Positions 17,018 to 25,341 of a stretch of 48,841 nucleotides of DNA are shown in pieces (the first letter of the stretch is position 1; each line of letters opens with the position of its first letter). The notes beneath the pieces are model-generated. The model worked only from the letters and a program-made list of their open reading frames with translations, was not told the origin of the DNA and did no database searches. The stretch is from contig JAENZW010000006.1 of NCBI GenBank assembly GCA_016841065.1, forward strand, positions 1-48,841, in the 5' to 3' direction. This DNA comes from Actinomycetota bacterium (GTDB lineage: Bacteria; Actinomycetota; Coriobacteriia; Anaerosomatales; JAENZW01). The position numbers and the translations under genes are program-made.

Positions 17018-17542
17018 GTGGGCGAGACGCCCTTCGTGACCGTTGCCCGTGCCGTGAAGGTTCACGGCCGTGCGGGAGAGATTTCACTCGATCCGATTCT
17101 CCAGGATGATCTCTCCTGGTTGGCCGGAACATCGGTGTGGTTCGTCCCTCCTGCCGAGCAGGCGGTCAGCTTCCGGGTGGAGTCTGTCCGACGCGGCCCG
17201 AAGGGCCCTCTGATTGCCCTCGAAGGGATCGGTTCGCGTGAACACGCGTCCTCTCTCGCAGGCCGTGCAGTACTCGTCGAACGCAGTGCCGTACCCGCAA
17301 AGTACCTTGAGGAAGAGCCCGATCCCATCGGACTAGTTGTCCGAGACGAGCAGCGCGGTCATCTCGGCGAGGTGACCGAGGTCATCGTCACCGGAGCCAA
17401 CGACGTATGGATAGTCCACGGAGGCCCTCTCGGCGAAGTCCTCATACCGGTGATCGAGGACGTGGTCCTCGACATCGACTTCGAATCTGGTGAGGCGCTA
17501 GTGAGACTCCTGCCGGGACTGATCGATGGCGGCGAAGACTAA
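17018..17542 (+). CDS. rimM: Ribosome maturation factor RimM
   Basis: RimM assists late assembly of the 30S head, binding near uS19. The 174-residue product starts with VTVARAVKVHGRAGEI, the family's first barrel, and ends with a PRC-barrel segment (EVLIPVIEDVVLDIDF). The GTG at 17018 lies four bases after the khpA stop; GTG at 17036 is an alternative start that begins right at the conserved block, so the exact start is uncertain. The last base of its stop codon TAA is the first base of the trmD ATG. Confidence 0.92.
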   Translation: MGETPFVTVARAVKVHGRAGEISLDPILQDDLSWLAGTSVWFVPPAEQAVSFRVESVRRGPKGPLIALEGIGSREHASSLAGRAVLVERSAVPAKYLEEEPDPIGLVVRDEQRGHLGEVTEVIVTGANDVWIVHGGPLGEVLIPVIEDVVLDIDFESGEALVRLLPGLIDGGED

Positions 17543-18288
17543 TGCGCGTAGACGTCATCACCATCTTCCCGGAGATGTTTGACGCTCCCATGTCCACCTC
17601 GATTGTTGGGATAGCGCGTCAACGTGAAGCTCTGGAATTCCACGTTCATGATCTCCGCGACTGGACGGACGACCCTCACCGCACAACGGACGACAGCCCG
17701 TATGGTGGCGGTCCCGGGATGGTCATGAAGCCCGAGCCTGTCTTCCGCGCGGTGCACGACGTTGCCGCACTTTCGCCACAGGACGACTACACGATATTCC
17801 TCACGCCTGTCGGACAGACTTTCACCCAGTCAATCGCCGAAGATCTCGCACAACGGGAGCGCATAGTGTTGGTGTGCGGTCGCTACGAGGGCTTCGACGA
17901 GCGTACATACGAACTTGCCGATCTCAGGCTCTCCGTGGGCGACTACGTGCTTTCGGGAGGGGAGCTGCCGGCCATGCTCGTTGTCGATGCGATGGCACGC
18001 CTGCTGCCCGGAGTTCTCGGCCACGACGCGTCCGCTGCCGAGGAATCCTTCACAATGGGTCTCCTGGAGTACCCGCAGTACACGAGACCCGCTGACTTTC
18101 AAGGACGACCGGTTCCCGATATCCTTCGGAGCGGCGACCATGCACGGATTGCAGCCTGGCGGCGGGAGCAGGCTATCCGCAACACCGCCCGCCACCGGCC
18201 CGACATGCTGGCAGAATCCTCGCTAACCGAGGACGAAAGAGTAATCGCCGAAGACGCACTGCGAGAGGATGCACAACGTGACGACTGA
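17542..18288 (+). CDS. trmD: tRNA (guanine-N1)-methyltransferase TrmD
   Basis: TrmD methylates G37 of tRNAs, preventing +1 frameshifts. The 248-residue SPOUT-fold enzyme has DSPYGGGPGM (51-60), CGRYEGFDER (112-121) and the knot motif SVGDYVLSGGELP (131-143), all at expected places, and the normal family length. The start overlaps the rimM stop as TAATG, and its end overlaps the second signal peptidase gene, so four genes from rpsP onward form one tight unit. Confidence 0.97.
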   Translation: MRVDVITIFPEMFDAPMSTSIVGIARQREALEFHVHDLRDWTDDPHRTTDDSPYGGGPGMVMKPEPVFRAVHDVAALSPQDDYTIFLTPVGQTFTQSIAEDLAQRERIVLVCGRYEGFDERTYELADLRLSVGDYVLSGGELPAMLVVDAMARLLPGVLGHDASAAEESFTMGLLEYPQYTRPADFQGRPVPDILRSGDHARIAAWRREQAIRNTARHRPDMLAESSLTEDERVIAEDALREDAQRDD

Positions 18289-18889
18289 GGGACCATACGA
18301 CCAGCCGACCAACGCTCCAGAGAACCAGATCTCCGGGTCACCTGCACCGGATACCCAGGAGAAGCAGAGCATGTTTCGCTGGCTGCTCGAAACCGTCCTC
18401 ATGGTCGCGCTCGCATTCGCTCTTGCTCAGGGCATCAAGACGTTCATCATTCAGCCCTTTGTGATTCCCACCGGCTCTATGGAGACGACCATCATGACCG
18501 GTGATCGCGTTCTCGCGGAGAAGATGAGCTATCGCTTCCACGAACCCCGTCAGGGAGACATCGTCGTGTTTGACGATCCTACAGGGCGCCATCCGCAGTT
18601 GATCAAACGCGTCATCGCTCTCGCAGGGCAGACTGTCGATATCCATGACGGTCGCGTGTACGTCGACGGGGAGCCGCTCGACGAACCATATCTTCACGGC
18701 GTCGTGACCGATCCCGGCGACGAGTCGATCGTGTACCCGCTCGTGGTGCCGGACGGTGAGCTGTGGGTGATGGGTGACAACCGTCCGAACAGCGGAGATA
18801 GTCGCTTCCTCGGTTCTCAACCCGTCTCTGCAGTGAAGGGTCGCGCTTTCGCCATCTACTGGCCGCTGTCACGCATGGGTGGCATATAG
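18278..18889 (+). CDS. lepB: Signal peptidase I (second of two)
   Basis: A second membrane-bound leader peptidase. The GTG at 18278 fits GAGAGG (18263-18268) better than the ATG at 18269, and gives 203 residues. A polar Gln/Pro/Thr-rich start of about 33 residues precedes one membrane segment (about 35-57), then catalytic S67 in PTGSMETTI, K110 in LIKRVIALAGQ and GDNRPNSGDSR (166-176). It is closer to the textbook family than the copy at 14187. The gene lies between trmD and rplS, which are normally adjacent; its end is followed by a fresh rplS promoter. Confidence 0.93.
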   Translation: MTTEGPYDQPTNAPENQISGSPAPDTQEKQSMFRWLLETVLMVALAFALAQGIKTFIIQPFVIPTGSMETTIMTGDRVLAEKMSYRFHEPRQGDIVVFDDPTGRHPQLIKRVIALAGQTVDIHDGRVYVDGEPLDEPYLHGVVTDPGDESIVYPLVVPDGELWVMGDNRPNSGDSRFLGSQPVSAVKGRAFAIYWPLSRMGGI

Positions 18890-18916
18890 CTACGACCCGG
18901 GGGTCGTCGACTGCCG

Positions 18917-18945
18917 TTGCTTGGTAGCCGTACGTCGGCTATACT
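18917..18945 (+). promoter_or_regulatory. Sigma-A-type promoter for rplS
   Basis: TTGCTT (18917-18922) and TATACT (18940-18945) are 17 bases apart in the gap before rplS. The predicted start near 18952 gives a leader of about 54 bases. rplS can therefore be expressed apart from rpsP-trmD. Confidence 0.65.
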
Positions 18946-19005
18946 AACGCGCTGTGCCGCACGCGGCCCCAGGAGAGACAACCAACCCGCTAGAGGGGAT
19001 TCGTC

Positions 19006-19350
19006 ATGGATACCATCCGCGCACTTGAACTGCAGCAGATACGCGACGACCTCCCGGCCTTCCAGGTCGGCGACAACGTGAAGGTTCACTACCGTGTCGT
19101 CGAGGGTAGCCGTGAGCGCGTCCAGATCTTCCAGGGCGTCATCATCCGACGCCACGGCGCGAGCAACCGCGAGACCTTCACGGTCCGCAAGGTCTCATTC
19201 GGCGTCGGTGTCGAGCGCACGTTCCCGGTACACTCGCCGAAGATCGTCGATCTCGAGATCGTCGGCCGTGGCAAGGTTCGCCGTTCCAAGCTCTACTTCC
19301 TCCGGGACAAGGTCGGAAAGGCCGCCCGCCTCAAAGAGGCGCAGTACTAG
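19006..19350 (+). CDS. rplS: Ribosomal protein bL19
   Basis: bL19 sits at the interface of the two subunits. The 114-residue protein shows the family core [27 protein letters not shown] and [15 protein letters not shown], and the basic [12 protein letters not shown] end. It has normal length and no extension, unlike S16 and S2 here. AGAGGGGA at 18992-18999 supports the ATG. It comes after trmD, as in most bacteria, but with its own promoter. Confidence 0.97.
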   Translation: MDTIRALELQQIRDDLPAFQVGDNVKVHYRVVEGSRERVQIFQGVIIRRHGASNRETFTVRKVSFGVGVERTFPVHSPKIVDLEIVGRGKVRRSKLYFLRDKVGKAARLKEAQY

Positions 19351-19380
19351 GCCGCGCCGACCGAGCAGACAGGACTCCTC

Positions 19381-20199
19381 GTGCCCTCTTCATCCGCATC
19401 GCCGGAGGAGAGGGCACGTTTGTCTGGCATGTCCGTCGCCGAATGCCGCAGCCTCCTGTCGGAGTGCGAACCCTCAGAGCTGCCAGCTCTCATCGCGGCA
19501 ATGGACCGCGACCCCCGCAGCGGCGTCCGTTCCGCAGCCGCCGTTGCCCGACGGCGACTGGACAGCAACCTCGCCGAGCGAGAGCGGGTGCTCCGTCTTC
19601 TTGATCTCGAACGTTCGCTACGAGCCCAGGGTTACACACTCGTTGCTGGCGTGGACGAAGTAGGGAGAGGAGCCCTGGCAGGCCCGGTGACGGCTGCAGC
19701 CGCGATTCTGTCAGACGACGCGGTCATCGAGGGGTTGGACGACTCCAAGCGACTCACGCCCGAGCAACGGACCGTCCTCTTCGGCAAGATTCGGTCCGTC
19801 ACTGTGTGTTGGCGTGTCGCACACGTATCTCCGCAGGAAATCGACTCAATCGGAATCGGCCATGCGGTACGACGCGCCATGAGGCTGGCGGTCGACGCCC
19901 TCTCACCCGCCCCCGACCACGTAATCGTCGACGGTCTTTCTGTGGGCATTGGGCGGCCCGAAACCGCGGTCGTGGGCGGAGATGGGCTGTGTGCCGCCGT
20001 GGCGGCCGCATCGATTCTCGCCAAGGTCACCCGCGACACGCTCATGGTCGAGTACGACGCAGAGTTCCCGCAGTACGGACTTGGCAGCAACAAGGGCTAC
20101 GGAACATCCGACCACGTCGCTGCCATCACCGAGCACGGTCTCACACGCCTTCATCGTCGCAGCTTCGCCCCGTGCGGCGATACGATGCGACTCTTCTAG
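19381..20199 (+). CDS. rnhB: Ribonuclease HII
   Basis: RNase HII removes ribonucleotides and RNA from RNA-DNA hybrids. The 272-residue product carries D92 and E93 in GVDEVGRG, D184 in VIVDG and D219 in KVTRD, the acidic active-site set, plus GSNKGYG near 235. The first 75 residues are an extension ahead of the catalytic domain, similar in position to the one in Bacillus RNase HII. A GTG start at 19381 is 30 bases after rplS. The rbgA gene that lies between rplS and rnhB in Bacillus is missing. Confidence 0.95.
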   Translation: MPSSSASPEERARLSGMSVAECRSLLSECEPSELPALIAAMDRDPRSGVRSAAAVARRRLDSNLAERERVLRLLDLERSLRAQGYTLVAGVDEVGRGALAGPVTAAAAILSDDAVIEGLDDSKRLTPEQRTVLFGKIRSVTVCWRVAHVSPQEIDSIGIGHAVRRAMRLAVDALSPAPDHVIVDGLSVGIGRPETAVVGGDGLCAAVAAASILAKVTRDTLMVEYDAEFPQYGLGSNKGYGTSDHVAAITEHGLTRLHRRSFAPCGDTMRLF

Positions 20200-20301
20200 C
20201 GAGTCCCAGCCCTACCGCTCCGCCGGTTGGAATAGGGTTAGGTTTGGTTCACCTCCGACGTGCATGCTCGAACGAGATACACCAACGGGGAGGGGAACCT
20301 G

Positions 20302-20664
20302 ATGGAGCGCAAAGAGGTCGCAAGACGCGGGGAAGAGGCGGCCGCAGCATACCTGGAACGCACGGGGATGTGCGTCGTGGACCGGAACTGGCGGACGAAG
20401 TCCGGCGAAATCGACATCGTGGCTCTCGACGGCGAGACGGTCGTACTCGTCGAGGTCAAGACGAGACGCACCCAGTCGCACGGAACACCCGAGGAGGCGG
20501 TCACACCGACGAAGCAGAAACGCCTTCTGCGTCTCGCTGAAGCCTACGTGTCGCACGCGGGGCTTGAGTCACCGGTGATCCGCTTCGACGTCATCTCTGT
20601 TCGCCCAATCGCCGAAGACAGGGCGCTGCTTCGCCATCACCGTGATGCCTTCTCGGTTCAATGA
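20302..20664 (+). CDS. yraN: UPF0102 family protein YraN (nuclease-like)
   Basis: A 120-residue protein of the UPF0102 family with a restriction-endonuclease-like fold. Visible marks are GEEAAAAYLERTG, NWRTKSGEIDIVA and VLVEVKTRR; the E-x-D...E-x-K pattern resembles a PD-(D/E)xK nuclease centre. The ATG at 20302 is set by GGGGAGGGG at 20287-20295, so the open frame from 20260 is trimmed. It usually lies beside rnhB and comM, as here, and its stop overlaps the comM ATG. Its biochemical role is unproven. Confidence 0.92.
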   Translation: MERKEVARRGEEAAAAYLERTGMCVVDRNWRTKSGEIDIVALDGETVVLVEVKTRRTQSHGTPEEAVTPTKQKRLLRLAEAYVSHAGLESPVIRFDVISVRPIAEDRALLRHHRDAFSVQ

Positions 20665-22184
20665 GCGTCCGTTCGCGACAGTCGACGGTCAAGGCCGCGA
20701 CGCTGGTCGGAATCGATGCCGTGCCCGTGGAAGTCCAGGTGGATGTGTCGAGCGGACTGCCTGCCTTCACCATAGTCGGTCTCGGAGACACAGCGGTTCT
20801 CGAGGCCAGGGATCGAGTAAGGTCGGCAATGCGACACTCTGGTTTCGAGTTCCCCAGCGCGAGACTCGTGGTCAACCTTGCACCCGCGCCACTTCGCAAA
20901 CACGGGACAGGCTTCGACCTGCCCATAGCGGCAGCAATCCTGGTAGCTACAGGGCAGCTGGCTCGATCTGCAGTAGACGATGCTGTACTCGTCGGCGAGC
21001 TATCGCTTGACGGAGCAGTGCGCCCCGTGCCTGGACTTCTCGCTCATGCGCGCGCAGCACTCGATCGCTCCATGCGGCTTGTGGGACCCCCGGAAATCAT
21101 GGCATACCAGGGCGCACTGGGAGGTTTGACCACTAGTCCAGTCCGATCGCTGAGGGAGCTCAAGACACCCGCATCACACCGAATCGATACCACACGACAG
21201 TCTTTCGGAGTAGATAGACCCCCTGATTTCGCCGACGTGATCGGTCAACAGACCGCGAAACGAGCCCTTGAGATCGCGGCCACTGGTGGTCACAACGTGC
21301 TGTTCACCGGCTCTCCCGGAACCGGCAAGAGCATGCTTGCCCAGGCGCTGTGCGGAATACTGCCGCCGCTGGCGGACTCCGAGCGCATCACCACTGCCCT
21401 GATTCACTCGGTGGCTGCGCTTGATGATGGGCCCGCTCTGGCCGGGGTTCGCCCATTCAGAGCTCCGCATCACAGTGCGACAGTCGCGGGTCTTCTTGGC
21501 GGCGGCTCTCCTCCTCGCCCGGGAGAAGCATGCCTGTCCCACAACGGCGTGCTGTTCCTCGACGAACTGCCCGAGTTCTCGCCTGCAGTCCTTCAGAGTC
21601 TCCGCCAACCCCTCGAAGACGGCCGTGTGGCCCTCGTCCGTGCTGACGGCCGTGTGACGTATCCGTCAAGATTCATGCTCGTCGCAGCCGCCAACCCTTG
21701 CCCGTGTGGGTACTTCGGCGACAGCGATCGAACATGCGAATGCACTCCTACAACCATCTCCAGGTACCGATCGCGTGTCGGAGGCCCACTCCTAGACCGG
21801 ATGGACATCAGTGTCGATGTCGGTCGAGTTGATCCTGCGAAGCTCCTTCGAGCAGGAGATCAGGAGTCGTCGGCGGTTGTCTCCCAGAGAGTGCTCGAAG
21901 CCCGTGCGCGCGCATCGCGACGCACGCCCACGTCCTCCGGCCATCCCGTCCACCGCGGGAAGGTGTACGTCCGAGAACTCGTCAGCGACTCCGTCCTCTC
22001 GATTGACTCGCTGGAGATCCTCTCGACGTGTGCTCGCGCACACCATCTCTCGGGACGAGCCGTGACGCGAATGATCGGTGTTGCCCGGACAATCGCCGAC
22101 CTTGAGCGCTCGGATGGTGTTCGTCCCTCTCACATCCTCGAGGCGCTCGGCTTCCGCTCCTGGGATACGGGGGCTGCTGCATGA
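20661..22184 (+). CDS. comM: ComM/YifB family AAA+ Mg-chelatase-like ATPase
   Basis: A 507-residue protein with a Lon-protease-like N-terminal domain (about 1-170), an AAA+ core with Walker A GSPGTGKS (217-224), and a C-terminal Mg-chelatase domain. A cysteine cluster, NPCPCGYFGDSDRTCEC, follows the core as in the family. In naturally competent bacteria ComM is a hexameric helicase that extends branch migration during recombination of taken-up DNA. Its ATGA overlap with dprA, another transformation gene, fits that role. Uptake genes (comEA, comEC) are not in the window, so competence is not shown. Confidence 0.93.
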   Translation: MSVRSRQSTVKAATLVGIDAVPVEVQVDVSSGLPAFTIVGLGDTAVLEARDRVRSAMRHSGFEFPSARLVVNLAPAPLRKHGTGFDLPIAAAILVATGQLARSAVDDAVLVGELSLDGAVRPVPGLLAHARAALDRSMRLVGPPEIMAYQGALGGLTTSPVRSLRELKTPASHRIDTTRQSFGVDRPPDFADVIGQQTAKRALEIAATGGHNVLFTGSPGTGKSMLAQALCGILPPLADSERITTALIHSVAALDDGPALAGVRPFRAPHHSATVAGLLGGGSPPRPGEACLSHNGVLFLDELPEFSPAVLQSLRQPLEDGRVALVRADGRVTYPSRFMLVAAANPCPCGYFGDSDRTCECTPTTISRYRSRVGGPLLDRMDISVDVGRVDPAKLLRAGDQESSAVVSQRVLEARARASRRTPTSSGHPVHRGKVYVRELVSDSVLSIDSLEILSTCARAHHLSGRAVTRMIGVARTIADLERSDGVRPSHILEALGFRSWDTGAAA

Positions 22185-23029
22185 AAGCAACGCGATTCGA
22201 GCTGCAGCGAGGCTGTGTCGGATATCCATCGTTCTTCGAGGAGGTCCCCGAGCCCCCTCGGGTGCTCTATGGGTTCGGCTGCCCGGACAAGCTTGTCGAG
22301 GGTCTAGGAGTGGTTGGCGCCAGGAAGGCGACCCCCTACGGCCGCCGATGCGCGAGACTCTTCGGCGGTTGGGCTGCGAGCAGGGGAGTCACTATCGTTT
22401 CGGGAGCCGCGATCGGATGTGATCAGGAGGCCCACCGTGCTGCGCTCGATGTCGAAGGCGAGACTATCGCCGTTCTCGGCTGCGGGGCAGACGTCGACTA
22501 TCCTCGTGGTGCGAGCACACTCCTCGACCGCATCAGGACTGTCGGTGTCGTTCTCTCTGAAGTCCCGTGGGGCACTCAACCGAAACCCTGGCTCTTTCCG
22601 AGGCGAAACCGGCTGATAGCGGCTCTGTCCCGGGTACTCCTCGTCGTTGAGGCGTCCCTACCCAGCGGCACCTTCTCGACTGCGGAGTTCGCGGCCGACG
22701 CAGGCCGCGATGTATACGCTGTCCCCGGCTCGATCTTCGCGCCCGAATGCAGGGGGTCGAACCGCCTCATACGTCAGGGCGCCACGCCCGTCACCGACTG
22801 TTCCGAACTAGCGGCGTCCCTTCTTCTTGATTCTCGCTCAGATGACCCGGGCCTCCTTCGGCAGACCAAGGACCGTCTGACCGAAGCGCTTCTTGCCGAC
22901 CCGATGCGCCCGGATGACGCGGCCTATGCCTGCGAACTCGACATCGTCGAAACCGTAAGGCGCATCTCCGAACTCGAGTTGGAGGGTGTGATTCGGAAGT
23001 ACCCCGACGGGCGATACGGCCCCTGCTAG
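22181..23029 (+). CDS. dprA: DNA processing protein DprA
   Basis: DprA loads RecA onto incoming single-stranded DNA. The 282-residue product holds the Rossmann-like core: GARKATPYGR for the phosphate-binding loop, IVSGAAIGCDQEAHRAAL, FPRRNRLIAALS and SGTFSTAEFA, followed by a winged-helix-like tail (about 220-282). It is shorter than many DprA proteins because the N-terminal SAM-like domain is reduced. It shares an ATGA overlap with comM. topA, which follows dprA in Bacillus, is absent; trmFO comes next. Confidence 0.94.
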   Translation: MKATRFELQRGCVGYPSFFEEVPEPPRVLYGFGCPDKLVEGLGVVGARKATPYGRRCARLFGGWAASRGVTIVSGAAIGCDQEAHRAALDVEGETIAVLGCGADVDYPRGASTLLDRIRTVGVVLSEVPWGTQPKPWLFPRRNRLIAALSRVLLVVEASLPSGTFSTAEFAADAGRDVYAVPGSIFAPECRGSNRLIRQGATPVTDCSELAASLLLDSRSDDPGLLRQTKDRLTEALLADPMRPDDAAYACELDIVETVRRISELELEGVIRKYPDGRYGPC

Positions 23030-23043
23030 GAGGCGTCTCGCGG

Positions 23044-23049
23044 TAGAAT
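23044..23049 (+). promoter_or_regulatory. Candidate -10 for a leaderless trmFO transcript
   Basis: TAGAAT at 23044-23049 ends seven bases before the trmFO ATG at 23056, placing the expected transcript start at or next to the A of the start codon. The only Shine-Dalgarno-like sequence, AGGAGG at 23029-23034, is over 20 bases upstream of the ATG. No good -35 box is seen. Confidence 0.4.
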
Positions 23050-23055
23050 CGCATC

Positions 23056-24429
23056 ATGACACCCACCGTGCCCACACCGATACCCCACGAACGCTGCGTC
23101 GTGATCGGCGGAGGGCTTGCGGGTACTGAGGCGGCATGGCAGCTGGCGGAACGAGATATCCCCGTCACGCTCGTCGAGATGCGTCCCTCGATGATGGGAC
23201 CGGCACACCACACGGGCATGCTTGCTGAGTTGGTGTGCTCCAACTCGCTGAAGACCCTCGACGTATCGCAGGCGGCCGGAGAGCTCAAGCGAGAGCTTAC
23301 TGTGCTCGGGTCAATGCTCCTGGACGTAGCCAGAAGGGTCTCAGTTCCCGCCGGTACCGCCCTGGCGGTTGACCGCAATGAGTTCGCCGCTCGCGTCACT
23401 CACATTCTCGATGAACACCCGCTTGTCACCGTAGTCCGGCAGGAGAGAACGAGCATTCCTGGGTCTTGCCGGACGATCGTCGCCTCCGGCCCCCTGACGA
23501 GCGCATCTCTCGAGGGCGCCTTGTCCGACCTCGTCGGACACGATCGACTCGCGTTCTTTGACGCCGCCGCACCGATAGTCGACGACGCCACCGTCGACCA
23601 CGAAGCGCTCTTCCGTGCATCCCGATATGGGAAAGGGGAGGGCGCGGACTATCTGAACATACCCCTCTCTCGCGACGAGTATTACTCCTTCCGAGACTGT
23701 CTCGTCGGAGCCGAACGCACGCAGCTGAAGGAGTTCGAAACCGCTGACCTCTTCCACGCCTGCCAACCCATCGAGGAGATTGCCAGGAGCAGCCCCGATG
23801 CCATGCGGTTCGGACCGCTCAAGCCTGTCGGTCTGTCGGACCCAGAAACCGGCGCACGCCCGTGGGCGGTCGTCCAGCTCAGGGCAGAGAATGCGTCTCG
23901 GACCGCATACAACATAGTCGGCTTCCAGACGAACCTCACGTTCAGCGAGCAGCGGAGGGTCTTCGGAATGCTTCCCGGCCTCCACAACGCCGACTTCCTC
24001 AGGTTCGGCGTGATGCACCGAAACACGTACTTGGATGCACCCCGACTTCTCGACCCGACGCTCGCTCTTCGCTCCGACCCTCGCATCCGATTCGCCGGTC
24101 AGATCACCGGCACCGAAGGGTACGTCGAGGCCATCGCATCCGGTCTGCTGGCCGGCATCAACACGGCTGCGAACATCCAGGGCAGTGAGGCTGTCATTTT
24201 GCCCCCTACGACCGCTCTCGGCGCCCTGATCGCATATGCAACCAACCCTGAGACGACTCCGTATCAACCGATGCACGTCAATTGGGGCCTGGTGCCCCCG
24301 TTGGCCGAGCGTGTGCGGGGAAAACGCGAGCGGTACGCGGCATACGCTCTCCGAGCTCACGGCGATCTCGTCGAGTACATATCGGCTCACCCCTTCTTGT
24401 ACGCGAAGGAAGTGACCGATGCCTACTGA
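23056..24429 (+). CDS. trmFO: Folate/FAD-dependent tRNA (uracil-5)-methyltransferase TrmFO
   Basis: TrmFO makes m5U54 in tRNA using methylene-tetrahydrofolate and FAD. The 457-residue flavoprotein begins with the dinucleotide-binding VIGGGLAGTEAAW (16-28), and has C61 in ELVCSNSLK and C236 in FHACQP, matching the two catalytic cysteines of the Bacillus enzyme. Further family blocks are GYVEAIASGLLAGINTA and NWGLVPPL. The gene may be translated from a leaderless mRNA. Its end overlaps the xerC start by 11 bases. Confidence 0.96.
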   Translation: MTPTVPTPIPHERCVVIGGGLAGTEAAWQLAERDIPVTLVEMRPSMMGPAHHTGMLAELVCSNSLKTLDVSQAAGELKRELTVLGSMLLDVARRVSVPAGTALAVDRNEFAARVTHILDEHPLVTVVRQERTSIPGSCRTIVASGPLTSASLEGALSDLVGHDRLAFFDAAAPIVDDATVDHEALFRASRYGKGEGADYLNIPLSRDEYYSFRDCLVGAERTQLKEFETADLFHACQPIEEIARSSPDAMRFGPLKPVGLSDPETGARPWAVVQLRAENASRTAYNIVGFQTNLTFSEQRRVFGMLPGLHNADFLRFGVMHRNTYLDAPRLLDPTLALRSDPRIRFAGQITGTEGYVEAIASGLLAGINTAANIQGSEAVILPPTTALGALIAYATNPETTPYQPMHVNWGLVPPLAERVRGKRERYAAYALRAHGDLVEYISAHPFLYAKEVTDAY

Positions 24430-25312
24430 CGCCGGACAGCTCGTGGGCCGGTTCCTCGAAGATCTCGCGGTGCAGCGCGGCTACTCACCCAACACCATCC
24501 GCGCATACTCGATCGATCTTGCATCCTACGTTGAGTGGACTGAGAGACTCGGCATCTCTCCCTTGGTACCCACACATCGTCAGCTCCGTGGCTACCTCGG
24601 CGAGCTCGATCGGGCCCGATACTCCCGACGGACCATCGCGCGTCGCCTGTCGTCGCTTCGGGCATTCTTCGCATACCTCCTCGAGAACAACATCGTGGCC
24701 TCGAACCCCGCTTCAGTTCTATCGGCTCCGAAGATGCCGCGCCGTCTCCCGAAGGTCGCTCCACAAGACGTCCTCGACGCACTCCTTGCGGCACCAGACC
24801 CATCGACCGCCGTGGGCTTGCGGGACCGAGCCGTACTTGAACTCCTCTATGCCACCGGGATGCGCGTCAGCGAGCTCTCCGCCCTTGACACGGGGAGTCT
24901 CGACTTCACCGGGGGCTACGTTCGCGTGTTCGGAAAGGGCTCGAAGGAACGCATCCTCCCAATCCATCGGCTGGCCATCGATCGCCTCCGTGCATACTTT
25001 CGTGACGCGAGGCCTGAGATGACCCGACTGCCGACAGACGCTTTCTTCCTCTCAACGCGTGGCAATCGCCTCTCCCCGGACGCGGTCCGTCGGCTGATGC
25101 GACGGCATCTCGAGTCTGCCGGTGAGAGCCTCTCGATCTCCCCGCATGTGCTGAGGCACACCTACGCCACACATCTTCTGGAGGGCGGGGCCGACCTTCG
25201 AACAGTGCAGGAACTCCTCGGCCACGTTGCGCTGTCTACTACCCAGATTTATACTCACGTCGGCAGCAAGCGGCTGAGCGAGGTGCACAAAGGATCGCAT
25301 CCACGAGGTTGA
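24419..25312 (+). CDS. xerC: Tyrosine recombinase XerC
   Basis: XerC-type recombinases resolve chromosome dimers at dif sites. The 297-residue protein has a SAM-like core-binding N-terminal domain (about 8-95) and the catalytic set R149 (TGMRVSEL), K173 (FGKGSKER), H243 and R246 (SPHVLRHTYATHLL), H269 (LLGHVAL) and Y278 (TTQIYTHV). The trmFO-xerC order matches Bacillus gid-codV, supporting a housekeeping recombinase rather than a phage integrase. It overlaps trmFO. No dif-like site was recognised in this window. XerC versus XerD is assigned by context. Confidence 0.9.
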   Translation: MPTDAGQLVGRFLEDLAVQRGYSPNTIRAYSIDLASYVEWTERLGISPLVPTHRQLRGYLGELDRARYSRRTIARRLSSLRAFFAYLLENNIVASNPASVLSAPKMPRRLPKVAPQDVLDALLAAPDPSTAVGLRDRAVLELLYATGMRVSELSALDTGSLDFTGGYVRVFGKGSKERILPIHRLAIDRLRAYFRDARPEMTRLPTDAFFLSTRGNRLSPDAVRRLMRRHLESAGESLSISPHVLRHTYATHLLEGGADLRTVQELLGHVALSTTQIYTHVGSKRLSEVHKGSHPRG

Positions 25313-25341
25313 GTCGCGACAGCCGGATTAGGGGCGCATCC

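Noticed and set aside
18892-18907. Inverted repeat after the second signal peptidase gene as a terminator
   Set aside because: The stem is only six base pairs with a four-base loop and there is no T run. It may be chance in GC-rich DNA.
20200-20301. Promoter or riboswitch in the gap before yraN
   Set aside because: Only a five-base inverted repeat (CCCTA/TAGGG) was seen, with no convincing -35/-10 pair.
23341-24390. A 349-codon open frame on the - strand opposite trmFO
   Set aside because: It lies wholly within a gene with clear catalytic motifs, its product has no recognisable domain, and long antisense frames are expected in GC-rich coding DNA.
24419-25312. xerC as a phage or integron integrase marking a mobile element
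   Set aside because: It sits in the conserved trmFO-xerC position, overlaps trmFO, and no attachment repeats, tRNA or phage genes are nearby.
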